A stretch of 64,000 nt of DNA from Phascolarctos cinereus (GCF_002099425.1 NW_018343969.1:1946001-2010000); one strand, 5' to 3'; positions 32,836 to 44,425 are shown, counted from the first letter of the stretch. Notes: generated by a model not told the origin, from the letters alone. Program-made: numbers and translations.

Positions 32836-33640
32836 TCAATCCAACAAACATTTATTAAGCACCTACTTACATGCCAGGCACCATGCTAAGTACTGGGGAT
32901 ACAAAAATAGTCAAAAGACATCCTGTCCTCAAGGAGTTTAAAATCAATGTAATGGGGAGGCAACATGCAAACAAATACATACAAAGCAAGCTATCCATGG
33001 AGAAATAGGAAATAATGAGAAGAGGGAAAACAATGGAATTAAGGGTGTTTAGGGAAGTCTTCCTGTAAAAGGTAGAATTTTAGTTGGGACTCAAAAGAAG
33101 CAAGGAAGGGAGGTCAGTAGTCAAAGTGAAGGAGAAAGAGTGTTCCAGGCCCAGCGGACAGCCAGAAAAAATGCCAGGAGCCAAGAGATGGAATATCTTG
33201 TTTGCACAACCTCCAATGTCACTGGATGAAAGAGTATGCATTGGAGAATAAGGCATAAGAAGAACAGAAATTGTAGATGGGGGCTAAGTTATGAAGGGCT
33301 TTCAATGAAAAATAGAGCATATTTTATTTGCTCTTAGAGGAAATAGGAAACCACTGGAGTTTACTGATTGAGTGAGGGGAGTGTATGTGTATGTGTGTGA
33401 CATGATCAGACATATATTTTAGGAAAATTGCTTTAGCGGTTTAATGGAGATGAGTTGGATTGGGGAGAGACTTGAGATAGGCAGATCCACCAGCAGGCTA
33501 CTGCAATAATCCAAGTGAGAGTGATGAGGGTCTGCACTGCAGAGGTATCAGGTCAGAGGAAAGAAGAGGGCATATAGTGGAAGATGTTACAAAGGTGAAA
33601 TGGACAGGTATTAGCATTAGCTTAGACATGGGTTGCTTGA
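32836..33640 (-). mobile_element. L2 LINE 3' region, ~800 bp
   Basis: Antisense L2 from the 3' end (AACATTTATTAAGCACCTAC, CTGGGGATACAAAAATAG) through CTTCCTGTAAAAGGTAGAATTTTAG, AGTGTTCCAGGCCCAGCGG, GAAGGGCTTTCAATG and CAGGCTACTGCAATAATCC. These are non-coding and distal coding parts of L2 in continuous order, with no large rearrangement. Confidence 0.75.
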
Positions 33641-33679
33641 GGGTCAGATAGGTTAAGTGATTTGCCTTCATACAGAACT

Positions 33680-33940
33680 TGATTTATCACTTCTGTGCCT
33701 TTGCTCTAGGTGTACTCCATGCTTGGAATGGACTTTCACCTCTATTTCTTAGAATCTCTAGCATCCTTCATGACCCAGTTCAGTGTAATCTTTTGCACAA
33801 GTCCTTTCTAGGTCTCCTCAACTTCTAGTGCGTCTCCCCAATCAACCAGTGTCTGATTTATGTGTTTTCTATGCTCATAAATGTTTCTTTGCTTGAAAGA
33901 ATGCAAATTCCTTGTGGACAAGGGCTGTTCCATTTACATG
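33680..33940 (+). mobile_element. L2 3' region
   Basis: Sense L2: TTCTGTGCCTTTGCTCTAGG, TCTTAGAATCTCTAGCATCC, ATGACCCAGTTCAGTG and a GAATGCAAATTCCTTGTGGAC terminus. Confidence 0.6.
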
Positions 33941-33944
33941 GGGG

Positions 33945-34095
33945 GGAAATCCTGGATCTTTTTAATACCAAAAAATTCAACCAAGAAAATATCAGCAAAT
34001 ACTGACCCAACATACCTACTTTGCCGTTTATACAAAATATTTATGAGAATCATGTTTACAAGAATTGAGGGCAACCCTCAAAAAGGGTATTAGTA
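33945..34095 (+). pseudogene. RTE-clade reverse-transcriptase scrap
   Basis: The plus frame reads a decayed LLCRLYKIFMRIMFTRIE and then NPQKGY, matching the conserved RT block (YRPISLL..YKIF.RI....I followed by Q.GF..GY) of RTE-type LINEs. Only about 50 codons remain; the usual residues between RIE and KGY are missing. Confidence 0.5.
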
Positions 34096-34380
34096 AGTAT
34101 TGTGGGACCAACTCATGGAATATGCATGGGGATATGTTTGCATGGGCCATCCCATGAGCATGATGCTCATGATGCCATGATGCAAATCCTAGCCTCTTTC
34201 AGTGAGCCATGTCTCTTGGATTCTATACCGTGCAACATTTCCTGGGTACAAGTCATCAGTGATGACCTGTTGTAGCCTCTGCATATCCACCATGTGTTTT
34301 CCATTTCCTTTTGGACAACTGTGATTTTTTTTTTGCTTGTTTTGGAGGTCATATTGTTCCCTATTCTGCTATATACTATT
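34096..34380. other. Unclassified segment with a near-perfect palindrome
   Basis: ATGAGCAT-G-ATGCTCAT at 34154-34170 forms 8-bp inverted arms around one base. The minus strand contains words loosely like an RTE C-terminus, but I cannot assign it. Confidence 0.3.
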
Positions 34381-35455
34381 GTTAACTGTTAGATGAGTGT
34401 TGAAAAGATTAGGTTTTATGTTAGGGAACAACTTAGGGTCACTAAGAGTCTTACAAGTGATTTCCTGAAATATTCCAATAAGAACTTAATATTGAAGTTA
34501 AAACTATTTCCACTTTCTAGACTATTGGTTCATCACCTGTCATCCTTGACAGAATTAAGGCCTTTAATTTGACATGAATTTCCCCTGCTAATATCCTTAG
34601 GAAAAAAAAATAATTACATAAAGTAGATTACATAGAAACATTATGATCCTATAATTCTATAATTATAGCTGTTTATTTCCCCCCCTCATAATCTAAGTGT
34701 GAGGGCATTTTATAATTTGCACGTAGATTTTGGTTGTAAAACAAACAATCACATGTGCTACCTATCACATTGAAAGCAACTGAAACCTTGTAGCAACTAT
34801 GAGTTTCTTTTACGGCATGAGTAAACATACATGTATCGGCACACTTACAAAGACTCCCCTAGTAATACAAATTGTTAATAGTTGCCATATGAATTTCTTT
34901 TAAAGGATAACACCCAATAATTGTTTTTCTTTCTATGATTAGTGCAATCTGATAATTGCAAAAAAAAAATCAAGTCAAAGGATCAGTTTGAAAATTTTAC
35001 TGAGAAAAATAAAGTAAAAAAAAGGTAAATAAAATAACTAGATTTTCCTCAGAATAGTACAAAGAGTCCTCTTACGTTCTAAGTTAAAATGTTCCAAATG
35101 GGTTCTGATATAGGTTAATAGGAAGGAAACAGCATTACTTTTGTCATTAATGGTAAATGAAAAAAACAGCTTCTTTTTTATTGATAACTTAGCAAATGTC
35201 TGTAGTTATTTGAATGGTAAAACCAAGCCTAATGAAAGCTAAAATTGTAAAAAAAACCTTCGTGGACTAAATTTGCTTTTTTTTTTTGGGGGGGGGACAG
35301 GAATCAATTGGAGAGAAACTAAATTCATCTTCATTACTTTCAGTCTTACCGTTATTTTTGGTATACACTTTGGAATATACTTTGGTAATTTGGTGATCAT
35401 ATGTAAAATAATAATAATACCGACATTTATAGCATTCTAAAGTTTTCAAAACATT
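34381..35455. other. No recognisable feature
   Basis: AT-rich DNA with A-runs and a short T9/G8 tract at 35278-35297. Confidence 0.4.
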
Positions 35456-35459
35456 TTAA

Positions 35460-35645
35460 AGGCATGAAATCTTTTGATCCTCAAAACAAGCTTATAAGTA
35501 GATTATATAATTAAGGAAACTAGGATTCAGAGAAGTTTAGTGACTTGTCTACCTAGTGTCAGAGGTTTTATTTGCACTTGGGTCTACCTGACAAGAAGTC
35601 AGGTACTTTTAGCTTAAGTCCAACATTCCACACTACCTGCCTCCT
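35460..35645 (-). mobile_element. MIR-type SINE
   Basis: Antisense tail TTTTGATCCTCAAAACAAGC, AAGGAAACTAGGATTCAGAG, GTGACTTGTCTACCTAGTG core and CACACTACCTGCCTCC head. Confidence 0.6.
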
Positions 35646-35874
35646 TTTAAAACAAATCCATGAGTAACACATTCCCTGCCCCTCCTCCTAAAGCAGCCTC
35701 AGCTACTAAAGAAAGTCCTCTCCACCAAAGCCCTTCGTATTATCAAGTAATTCAACAGCAGAAATCAATATGGTTTTATTGATGCAAAGGACATTAAGGA
35801 AGATCGTTTCTATTGCTTTGCCACTGTATCCTAATGGCATTCTGACCAAGCTGAAGCTCATATGTGTTGTCTCC

Positions 35875-36000
35875 TAGTATTAGAATGTGAACTCTGAGAT
35901 CAGGGGCTATCTTGCCTTTCTCTCTGTATTTCTAGCACTTAGAACAATGCTTTGCATATTGAAAACTCTTAATAAATGCTTTTTTCACTCACTTATTCTT
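35875..36000 (+). mobile_element. L2 3' end
   Basis: Sense L2 terminus: GTGAACTCTGAGATCAGGGG, TCTAGCACTTAGAACAATGC, CTTAATAAATGCTTTTTTCACTC. Confidence 0.7.
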
Positions 36001-36117
36001 TTTTTAAAGAAAGAATGTCATCAATATATTTATTACTTTTTATTTGTGTCTTTGTTCTTAGATTTCCAAAATTTCTCCATGTCCCTCTTCTGTCTTTCCT
36101 CCTGTTAATATCATATA

Positions 36118-37398
36118 TCAAAGATTTTTTTTATTTTTATAGGTAATTAATTTATCTTTAGTTTTCAACACTCACTTCCATAAGATTTTGGGTTTTAAAT
36201 TTTTCTCTCCCTCCATTTCCTCCCCCCATAGGCTCTATTTATATATTCAAATTAATATTAAACATATTTTTACATTAGTCATGATGTAAAGAAGAATTAG
36301 AACTAATGGGAGTAACCAAAAGAAAGAAGAAACCGAACAACAAAAGAAAAGAAGAGCAAATAGTATGCTTCCATCTGCATTCAGACTCCAAAGTCCTTTT
36401 TCTGGATGTGGATAGCATTTTCCATTGTGAATCTTTTGGAATTGTCTTAGATCCTTGCATTGCTGAGAACAGCTAAGTCTATCAAAGTCAGTCATCACAC
36501 AATGTGGCTGTTACTGTGTATAATGTCCTCTTGTTTCTGCTCATTTCATTCAACATCAGTTCATATATGTCTTTTCAGATTTTTCTGAAGTCTGCCTGCT
36601 CATAATTTCCTGTGGTACATTAGTATTCCATTATACTCATATACCGCAACTTGTTCAGCCATTCCCCAATTGATAGATATCTCCTCAATTTTTAATTCTT
36701 AGCCACCACAAAAAGAGCTGCTATAAATATTTTTGTATATGTGGGTCCTTTCCCCATTTTTATGATCTCTTTGGGATTCAGACCTAGAAGTGCTATTGCT
36801 GGGTCAAAGAGTGTGCATATTTTATAGCCCTTTGGGTGTAGTTCCAAACTGCTCTCCAGAATGGTTGGATCAGTTCACAACCACCAACAATGAATTAGTG
36901 TTCCAATTTTCCCACATCTTCTTCAACACTTATCATTTTCCTGTTTTGTCATGTTGGCCAATCTGATAGGTATGATGTGGTACCTCAGATTTGTTTTGAT
37001 TTGCATTTCTCTAATCAATAGTGATTTAGAGAATTTTTTCATATAACTATAGACAGCTTTAATTTCTCCATCTGAAAACTGCTTGTTCATATCCTTTGAC
37101 CATTTATCAATTGGGGAATGACTTGTATTCTTATACATTTGACTCAATTCTCTATATATTTTAGAAATGAAGCCTTTATCAGACATGCTGGCTGTAAAAA
37201 TTCTTTCCCAGCTTTTTGCTTCCTTTCTAATCTTGGTTGCATTGGCTTTGTTTGTCCAAAAATTTTTCAATTTAATGTAATCAAAATCATCCATCTTTCA
37301 TTTCATAATGTATTCTGTCTCTTGTTTAGTCATAAAGTCTTCCCTTCTCCATAAACCTGACAGGTAAACTATTCCTTGCTCTACTAGTTTGCTTATAG
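36118..37398 (-). mobile_element. L1 LINE, 5'-truncated, antisense
   Basis: Same subfamily region as the 1.9-4.6 kb copy: a short poly(T) at about 36125-36140, a 3' UTR with GGGTTTTAAATTTTTCTCTCC, then ORF2 C-terminal sequence to about 37398. It breaks off at TTTGCTTATA, the sequence found in the other copy near 3470, leaving only the last fifth of ORF2. A clear target duplication was not found. Confidence 0.85.
36485..37394 (-). pseudogene. L1 ORF2 C-terminal remnant
   Basis: Minus frames encode [46 protein letters not shown] and [13 protein letters not shown] (36923-37294), the ORF2 region after the reverse transcriptase; the final codons lie in a shifted frame. No catalytic motif remains. 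Confidence 0.85.
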
Positions 37399-37443
37399 TT
37401 ATTTATTTATTCTTATGAGAGGTGAGGGAGAAGAGTTGAGAAT

Positions 37444-37470
37444 GATTTCAAGATTGTGGATCTCCACATC
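37444..37470. repeat. Left target-site duplication of the RTE insertion
   Basis: A 27-bp word starting GATTTCAAGATTGTGG and ending TCTCCACATC, repeated at 38362-38388 with one mismatch (A versus C at the 17th base). Confidence 0.85.
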
Positions 37471-38361
37471 AGGGTTGGTTGCTGTGCTTCATGCTTGAAG
37501 AGGACCAAAATGACACTACTGTGTTGAGGTCTATGTATTATATGTCTGACTGTGACTGATCAGACCAACAGAAACTCAGAGGGCTCTACCATAGTTTGGG
37601 TACAAATAATCTGTATGAACATTTGGAGTAAAGTTATCTTTAAATTTGTACATAACAGGTTTCTTTTGAGCTACTACACTTCTGCTTTGCTCATAGAACA
37701 TAGCACCTTCTTTGATGCAGGCATGAGAAGTTCTATGCCAGTGTCTCCCATGCCTCCCATTTGATTCCAAAGTTCTTCAGAGAGACCTTGAGATTGTCCT
37801 TGTATCACTTCTTTTGACCACCACGTGAGCACTTGCTTTGTATGAGTTCTCTGTAAAATAGTCTTTTAGGCAAACATACATTTTGCAGTTGAACAATATG
37901 TCCAGCCTAACACAGTTGAGCTCTGCAGTAGAGTTTGAATACTTGGCAGTTCATCTCAAGAAAGGACCTTAGTGTCAGGTACCTTATCTTGCCAGGTGAT
38001 CTTCAGAATCTTCCTAAGACAATCAAAATAGAATCAATTCCATCTCCTGGCATGGTGCTGGTAGACTGTCCAGGTTTCATAGGCAGACAATAATGAGGTC
38101 AACAAAACAGATCTGTAGATCTTTAGCTTGGTAGGCAGCCTAATACATCTTCTCTCTCACTCATTCCTTCAGAGGCTACTAAACACTGTGGACATCCCTA
38201 GAAAGTATACTGCCAAGGTAAGTGAACTCATCCACACCATTCAAAATTTCTCCATTTGCTGTAACTGAAGGTTCCACATATGGATAATGTAGTATTGGCT
38301 GGTGGAGGATCTCTGTTTTCTTAGTGTTAGTTGTCAGGCCAAAATTAACACAAGGGGCAGA
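37471..38361 (-). mobile_element. RTE-clade LINE, 5'-truncated, with long target duplications
   Basis: 891 bp in antisense. The 3' end (GGTTGGTTGCTGTGCTTCATGC, a worn CAA-type tail in sense) is at the left. The right part (38179-38385) encodes FGLTTNTKKTEIL, the VTANGEILNGVDEFTYLGS motif and a following LSRD, characteristic of the region after the RT catalytic block in RTE-type LINEs. The 27-bp repeats at both ends prove a retrotransposition event truncated at its 5' end. The subfamily is not certain. Confidence 0.8.
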
Positions 38362-38388
38362 GATTTCAAGATTGTGGCTCTCCACATC
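38362..38388. repeat. Right target-site duplication of the RTE insertion
   Basis: 26 of 27 bases match 37444-37470. It overlaps the last codons of the apparent reading frame, so the frame's start is flanking DNA and not RTE. Confidence 0.85.
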
Positions 38389-38447
38389 CTATCCCTTATA
38401 GTATATCCTATTTTGCATCAGATTTATTTGTGTATATGACATATCCC

Positions 38448-38590
38448 TCCTATTAGAGCACAGGATCTTTGTCCTCTCATATTTACTTTCCTTAAGGGCC
38501 TTAACCTTGCCATATTTATTTTGTATCATAGTGCATACATAGCTCAGTACTCTGTTGGTAACAGGTGCTCAATACATTTGTTGAATTGAT
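38448..38590 (+). mobile_element. L2 3' end
   Basis: Sense L2: TTAGAGCACAGGATCTTTGTCC, ATAGCTCAGTACTCTGTTGG, AGGTGCTCAATACATTTGTTG. Confidence 0.65.
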
Positions 38591-39054
38591 TTGATTTGGA
38601 AATTGAATGGATTTCTTCTTGAATATACTGGTTTTTTTGTGATTTAATTAAAGTTTCATGTGGCATTTAGAAGTATATATGCCACTCAGTCTAGTGCTAA
38701 ATAAATGTGATGGGACAAATTGATTTAGAGAATCCTCTAGTTTTTAGAAGCTAGTAGACTGGGCTATATTTGAGTGACAAAAAGCTGTTTCAAGATCACT
38801 TATAGAGTTGAAGCCTGAAAAAAAACAACTCAGTGAAAAAATAACTCATTGAATTACATGAGCCTTAATAAAGTTACTCTTATGCAAAGATACCTTCATT
38901 TACTATATTAAAGCTAAGGAAATGACTAGGAAAATAAAATATGCTTTTAGTATTTTTTGCATTTTAATGTGGTTATAATAGCCTGAGCCATTTTTAAAAC
39001 TTGCCTACTGGTTTATTAAGCTGGTTTATTCCTGCAAATTGATTTAGTAATAAG

Positions 39055-39200
39055 ATCATAGGATTTAGAGCTGGAAGAGACTATAAGAGATCATCTGATT
39101 CAGCCTTCTCATTTAATGACTGATGAAACTAAGTTTGGGGGAGGATGAGTGCCTTACCCAACAGCAAACATGTAGTAAGCAGATGAGACATGATCAGAGG
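39055..39200 (-). mobile_element. MIR-type SINE
   Basis: Antisense AGATCATAGGATTTAGAGCTGG, AGAGATCATCTGATTCAGCC, CTGATGAAACTAAG and a weak core. A GT repeat region follows, and 39320-39390 (TTCAAACCCAGGACTTCGG, GAGCTCTTTCTACTACACTG) looks like the displaced head of the same element. Confidence 0.6.
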
Positions 39201-39251
39201 CAGCTCTGAGGAAGAAAAGTGTTAATCAAAGAGATTAAACCTAACAATGTG

Positions 39252-39254
<3 letters not shown>

Positions 39255-39287
<33 letters not shown>
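39255..39287. repeat. (GT)n microsatellite
   Basis: About 16 GT units, lying between the two parts of a MIR. Confidence 0.95.
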
Positions 39288-39289
<2 letters not shown>

Positions 39290-39394
39290 CCTGGAAAGCT
39301 GATACATTTACCAGCAGACCCCTGATTCAAACCCAGGACTTCGGTTTCATAATACAGAGCTCTTTCTACTACACTGATATATTCCTTGCAAATG

Positions 39395-40570
39395 TCTAAA
39401 GGTATTACTATGCCTGTTTATTGTAGAAATATCAGTTATAATGCTCATTTCATTACATTTTTCTACTCAGTCCTTGGAAAATGTGTTAATGCCATAAAAC
39501 AAATTAGGTCAACTATAGCAAAGGAAGTACCAGAAAGAAAGAAAGATTGCTCTAGAATTTTTTAAAAATGTGAGATAGGTATAGCAAAATTCTGATTTTG
39601 TATATTATATATCTTAAAAGCTTTATCAGCAACTATTATTCCTTTTCAAAGTAAATCTTTCTAGTTATCTAAATATATTTTATTATAATATTTTTATTGG
39701 AGAATGTCAGAAAAAAAATTGTATATGCAGTGGGCATGTTCTGAGATGATTAGGGTCAAAAGGACCAAAGTAGTTACAAAAGGACAAGAGTAGTTACAAA
39801 AAAGGAAGCCATTCCAGAATAGTTGTAACCAGTGGGGGCTATGAAAAGGGATGAAAAATATCCTGAGCATAGGGCTTTCTATAGAAAGGATCACAAAGCT
39901 CATTACTCCCTGACAAAAGTTCCAAAGCCAAGCTAAGAGTAGAGCTAGGCATGGGCTAGAAGAATTGCTTAATTTTTTGATTCCTTGCTGTGAACTGGGA
40001 ATCTAGAATAATCAGAGGAATCACAGTAGATCCTGGGAAGGCCCACTAGATAATAAGAAAGGAAATTAATGGGTTACAGGGATTCTGGACCTTCACTGAG
40101 ACCTGAGATTCTATTCATAATTCTAAGACCTTTGTAACTGTGATACCACAGGGTCTGTATTTTACTCAACACCATTCACTGAAAACATATTACGTGTGAG
40201 CAAGGCTCATGGTAGCATTGGTATTTTCTTGCTGTCATGAAGAATTAAACAAGACTGAAAAATGACTGAACAACAAAAATACATGGAGATTCCCTCAATG
40301 TGATTTGAACTTGTAGAATTTTTGTCTTTGCCTACCAAGGCAGATACATATTATATTTAAATTTAAAAATATATTAAATGCTAACAATTGGGGGGATTAG
40401 AAAAAAATGTGTAGGAGATGGCACTTGAGCTGAGTTTTGAATGAAGCTAGGGATTATAAGAGACAGCTGTGGAGGCAGGGAAGAAGCATTCTCAGAATAG
40501 AATGCTACCTCTCCCATACTCCAGACTCACATAGATCAGATCTAATCTTGGGGCTAACCCAAAGGGTCAT
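39395..40570. other. No recognisable feature
   Basis: AT-rich DNA. No repeat family or coding signature recognised. Confidence 0.4.
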
Positions 40571-40574
40571 TATT

Positions 40575-40748
40575 GATAGTGTAGTATAATGGAAAGGGCG
40601 TTTGCTCTGGGATTAGAAGTGTTATTATCTGTGTCTCCATTGGCAAGTCACTAAACTTCCCTGCACCACCACCTCAAACTTTATTTATAAATGAAAGTGT
40701 TAGAGGGGACTCTCGGATCCTTTCCAGCCCCAGTTCTATGATTCCATG
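40575..40748 (+). mobile_element. MIR/CORE-SINE
   Basis: Sense: GTGTAGTATAATGGAAAGGGCG head, GGCAAGTCACTAAACTTCCC core, then CTTTCCAGCCCCAGTTCTATGATTCC tail. Confidence 0.65.
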
Positions 40749-41478
40749 ATCATATAATTTTAGCTCATCTGCCTTTATCCAGAATTTGCTCTGAAAAAAC
40801 CTCAAAATATGTTTATGTCTATATTTCCACAGAAGTGAATGAAAGGAGTTCCCGTGTCTGGGATAAGCTCTCAAGAAGTAATTACGGTACACTGGTTATA
40901 GAGCACCTTTAATTTCACCCCACAGATAATGGTTAAGGGATGAAGGACCAACATTAACCCATAAACATATATAGAAAATTCATCTTAGAGAAATGACACA
41001 TGCTTATAGTAGTTCTTCTTGGGTGGAACTACTGCCAGGGCTGCCAGGGCTACCAGCAAAGAAACATGTCAGCATTCCATGAATCCCTGGCTCTCTGAAA
41101 GAATGCTACACATTCCTTCCCAGACTGTAGTGTGGGCCCTGTAGTTTGGCCTCCCTCTCTCCACAAGGTTACTTTTGTGTTACAGGATAGACTACCACTT
41201 TCCCATGGGATCTCTTCTTCTTGAATAACTCACTATAACAGTGTGTGGAGAGCAGGGGGATGGATGAGATCTTAATCTTTGGTCTTCCCAATGCATTGCT
41301 TTTAAATCCCTGCTCTCTAGTTGTGGAGGTTTCCTGAGTAATCTTTTATATGCACAAGGCAAGCCATTCAGGAAGTCCCCTTCACTCTAGAAGGCTGGGT
41401 CTTTGAACTCTAGAACCTCTGGGGGAAGGGGAATTAAGTTCACCAGAATAGGAAGCTACAGCAAATACTGGGCTAGAG

Positions 41479-41481
<3 letters not shown>

Positions 41482-41534
<53 letters not shown>

Positions 41535-41539
41535 TGTGT
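41482..41539. repeat. (GT)n microsatellite
   Basis: About 26 uninterrupted GT units, then GGTGTGTC. Confidence 0.97.
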
Positions 41540-41942
41540 CCTTCTTTGTTCTTCAATAAACTTGTGTGATAAGTCTTGAAATTTTTGAAAAAGAGAGAAC
41601 TTTGTTCAATGACCTTCTGTTAATAAAATATAGCATAGACATATGCTTGGCAATGCTATTTGCCATTGTCTGGGAGGATGTTCTATGCAGAATCCAAGTT
41701 GAAAAGAGATTTCTTATAGATTATAGACTTCTAGAAACTCTAGTTTGCAGAAGATTTTGTTTTATTTTTATCAAGCCCTGGAACATTGTGGACTCTCCTA
41801 AATAAGATGTATGATTAATCAAAAGTTTTGCTTAATAATCTACACAGGCAAGGCCAAAAAGATAAAAAGAAAAATTACTCTTGTCCAAGCTTTGATATAC
41901 ACTTGGATGAAATGTTAGTTAAAGTGAACCATCAGGACATTT

Positions 41943-42000
41943 ACAGGGTGTTCCAGAAGTCTTAGTTCAGTTTTAAGCTTGAGTAGTCCCTCAGAACGAA
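41943..42000. mobile_element. Possible mariner terminal-repeat fragment
   Basis: TTACAGGGTGTTCCAGAAGTC followed by TTAGTTCAGTTTTAAGC resembles a mariner-class inverted terminal repeat next to a TA. The matching opposite end was not found within several hundred bases, and no transposase motif is readable. Confidence 0.4.
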
Positions 42001-42513
42001 TGAAGCAGTATACAAGTTTCAAACTTGAGCTGATTACAATTGTACTAAGTCTTGTAAAACATTCTGTATCTTGGAAAGACACCATGAATAGGTGAGCTGG
42101 AACTAGCGTGAAATATATACATGAGAGCACACCGTGTGACCTTTGGAAAATTTTGCAATGTTCTAATTGCAATCTTCTCCTTGCAAGAAAGGCTTATTCT
42201 ATTAGCACCCATAATAGTCTGGGGGTCCTATATAGTTGAGGGTCCTAAAATAACACAGTGTTTATAAAGAATCAAAGTTGTCGTTGACCCACAGGGCAAT
42301 GGAGATGTTCACAGTGAGTATCAATAGATTACAGCATGTTACCAATGAAGAAATTTAAAAGAAAGGAAAAATAAAGGATGTCATCCAAGAGACGTATAAG
42401 TAGGAAAGGAGAAAAGGAGATGTGCCAGGCTTGACATAAGAACAAGGGATAATTGACAGACAACCCATGGGTTTCATTGGTATATCATAATAGTGATGAT
42501 AATGATGATAATA

Positions 42514-42772
42514 ACAATAATAGGACCTACTATGTGCCAGGAACTGTGCTAAGTGTTTTATAAATATTATCTCATTTGATCCTCACAACCACCCTGCAAG
42601 GTAGGTGCTATTATTATTCTCATTTTACTGGTTAAGGAAACCAAGGCAGAGAGAGTTAAGTTACTTGCCTGCAATCACACAGCAAATGCCTGAGACTGAA
42701 TTTGAATTCAAGTCTTCCAGACTCCAGGCGCAGCACTGTACCCTATCCACTGTCCTACCTAGCTACTTATGT
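42514..42772 (-). mobile_element. CORE-SINE with L2-like end
   Basis: Antisense: ACCTACTATGTGCCAGGAAC, AATATTATCTCATTTGATCC, AAGGTAGGTGCTATTATTAT, AACCAAGGCAGAGAGAG, GAATTCAAGTCTTCCAGACTCC and head CCACTGTCCTACCTAGC. Same layout as 25208-25978 without its insertion. Confidence 0.8.
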
Positions 42773-42919
42773 GCAAATTCTGTGCAATGTGAAGAGATCT
42801 AAACAAAGGACCTAAGCATGTGGGTGGACCTCTTGTGTAAAACTTCTGGGAGGATATGAATAGGAGTAGCACAGGATAAGAAGGTGTTTTTATAGAGTAT
42901 AATAGACCCTGGAAACCCT

Positions 42920-43505
42920 CCCCCCACAACTTCTCCTGAATTCTCCCACATGGCCCTGGAGTTTGCCTGAGGTTCATCTTAATATAATCCTTTCCACTGT
43001 CCTGGCAATGTGGTTTTGACTCTGCCCCAATCTCCAATTCTCTGTTACTTCTAAACTGGCCTAGACCTTCATTGTCTGTTACTCCCAGATTGCCCCTGGC
43101 CACTTTCAACCCTTAATTCCATCTAGACACCTTCTAAGTGGCCCAGATTCCTGGCATTTCCCTGGGGCACACAACCCTTTAGGATCCTTCTCTGTTACCT
43201 CCCCACCACCCCAGACCACTTGGCCATTTCTAGATCACATCCAGATTATCCCACAGTCTTCTGTATAAAAGGTCCATTTTGCCTCCATTAAAGTGCTCAG
43301 ATTCCTTAAGAGTCTAGCCCATTTGTCAATACAAGTGTCACAGTAGCTCAGATTCTTAAAATCTTGCCCACCTCAGTTGGTATTTTAATAAACCCTGTCT
43401 TTGACTGAATGAAGGTTCCAGTTGAATTCATTCGAGGTGGGACCCATGTCATTTGCCCTTGAATTTTATGGTTTCCACCACCCCTAGGCCACAATATTTT
43501 CAGTT
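42920..43505 (+). mobile_element. Candidate solo LTR (endogenous retrovirus fossil)
   Basis: A GC-richer block with the promoter-and-polyadenylation layout of an LTR: a TGTATAAAAGG TATA box (about 43262-43272), then an AATAAA signal near 43388 followed by a G/T-rich stretch, and CA-ending sequence around 43475-43497. No adjoining internal retroviral region is recognised, so it would be a solo LTR, old, of undetermined class. Edges are approximate and it could instead be unique DNA with a fortuitous TATA box. Confidence 0.4.
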
Positions 43506-43572
43506 TCCACATCAGAGGGAGAAATCGTATTGATGAGATCAGAGGTGCATTGAAGTGACACAGTATTAATTT

Positions 43573-43670
43573 GATGAGGAAGTATTTTTTAAGCATCTAT
43601 GTTCCAGGCATTGTGTTAGCTACCAATAACAGACAAAAATTTAAAAAGTTCCTTCCATTGATACATTTAT
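43573..43670 (-). mobile_element. L2 3' end fragment
   Basis: Antisense GAAGTATTTTTTAAGCATC, TTCCAGGCATTGTGTTAGC. Diverged. Confidence 0.45.
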
Positions 43671-43721
43671 AGTATACCGCAGTCTGTTAATCATTTGGAA
43701 CCTTGCAGGAGGCTGAAAATT

Positions 43722-43797
43722 GTTGTTGTTTGTCTTTCATTCTTGAAGAGGATGATGGCAGCAGGGAAGTGATGCCATGACATGCAAGTGAATTGAT
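43722..43797 (-). mobile_element. RTE-type 3' end fragment
   Basis: TTGTTGTTGTTTGTCTTTCATTC and TTGAAGAGGATGATGGCAGC match the 3' ends at 25252, 37480 and 53172. It ends where L1 sense sequence begins. Confidence 0.6.
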
Positions 43798-44425
43798 ACT
43801 GGCTAAGAAACAGAGTGGTGGATCAATGGAATAGGTTAGGTATGTGAGACACAATAGCTAATGACTATAATAATCTACTGTTTGATATATTCAAAGACTC
43901 CAGCTTCTAGGATAGGAACTCAATATTTGACAAAAACTGCTGGGGAAACTGGAAAATGTTATGGCAGAAACTAGGCATAGACCAACATTTACACCCTATA
44001 CCAAGATAAAGTCAAAATGGGTACATGATTGAGATTTTAAGGCTGAGACTATAAGCAAACTAGGAGAGCAAGGAATAATTTACCTGTCAGATCTATGGAG
44101 AAGGGAAGAATTTATGGCCAAACAAAGTAGAGGGAACATTATGAAATGCAGAATGGATGATTTTGATTACATTAAATTGAAAAGTTTTTGCACAAACAAA
44201 GCCCATGCAACCAAGATTAGAAGGGAAGCAAAAAGCTAGGAAACAATTTTTATAGCAAGAGTCTCTGACAAAGGCCTCATTTCTAAAATATTTAGAAAAC
44301 TGAGTTGAATTTATAAGAATACAAGTCATTTCCCAATTGATAAATGGTCAAAGGATATGGCCAAGCAGTTTTCAGATGAAAAAATTAAAGTTATCTATAG
44401 TCACATGAAAAAAATGTTCTAAATC
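43798..44425 (+). mobile_element. L1 ORF2 internal fragment, sense strand
   Basis: The only plus-strand L1 piece. It runs from TACTGGCTAAGAAACAGAGTG, through GGGTACATGATTGAGATTTTAAG and AATGGATGATTTTGATTACA, to AAAAAAATGTTCTAAATCAG. It corresponds to about 3100-3750 of the first L1 in reverse complement. Both ends are internal to L1: there is no 3' UTR or poly(A), so the rest was lost by deletion. Frames are broken. Confidence 0.8.

Noticed and set aside
34167-34352. RTE C-terminus on the minus strand
   Set aside because: Only vague word similarity; order and frame do not hold together well enough.
41000-41570. Second LTR ending in CTTCAATAAACTTG
   Set aside because: AATAAA after a GT repeat is suggestive, but no TATA-to-end layout, matching partner or clear boundaries were found.
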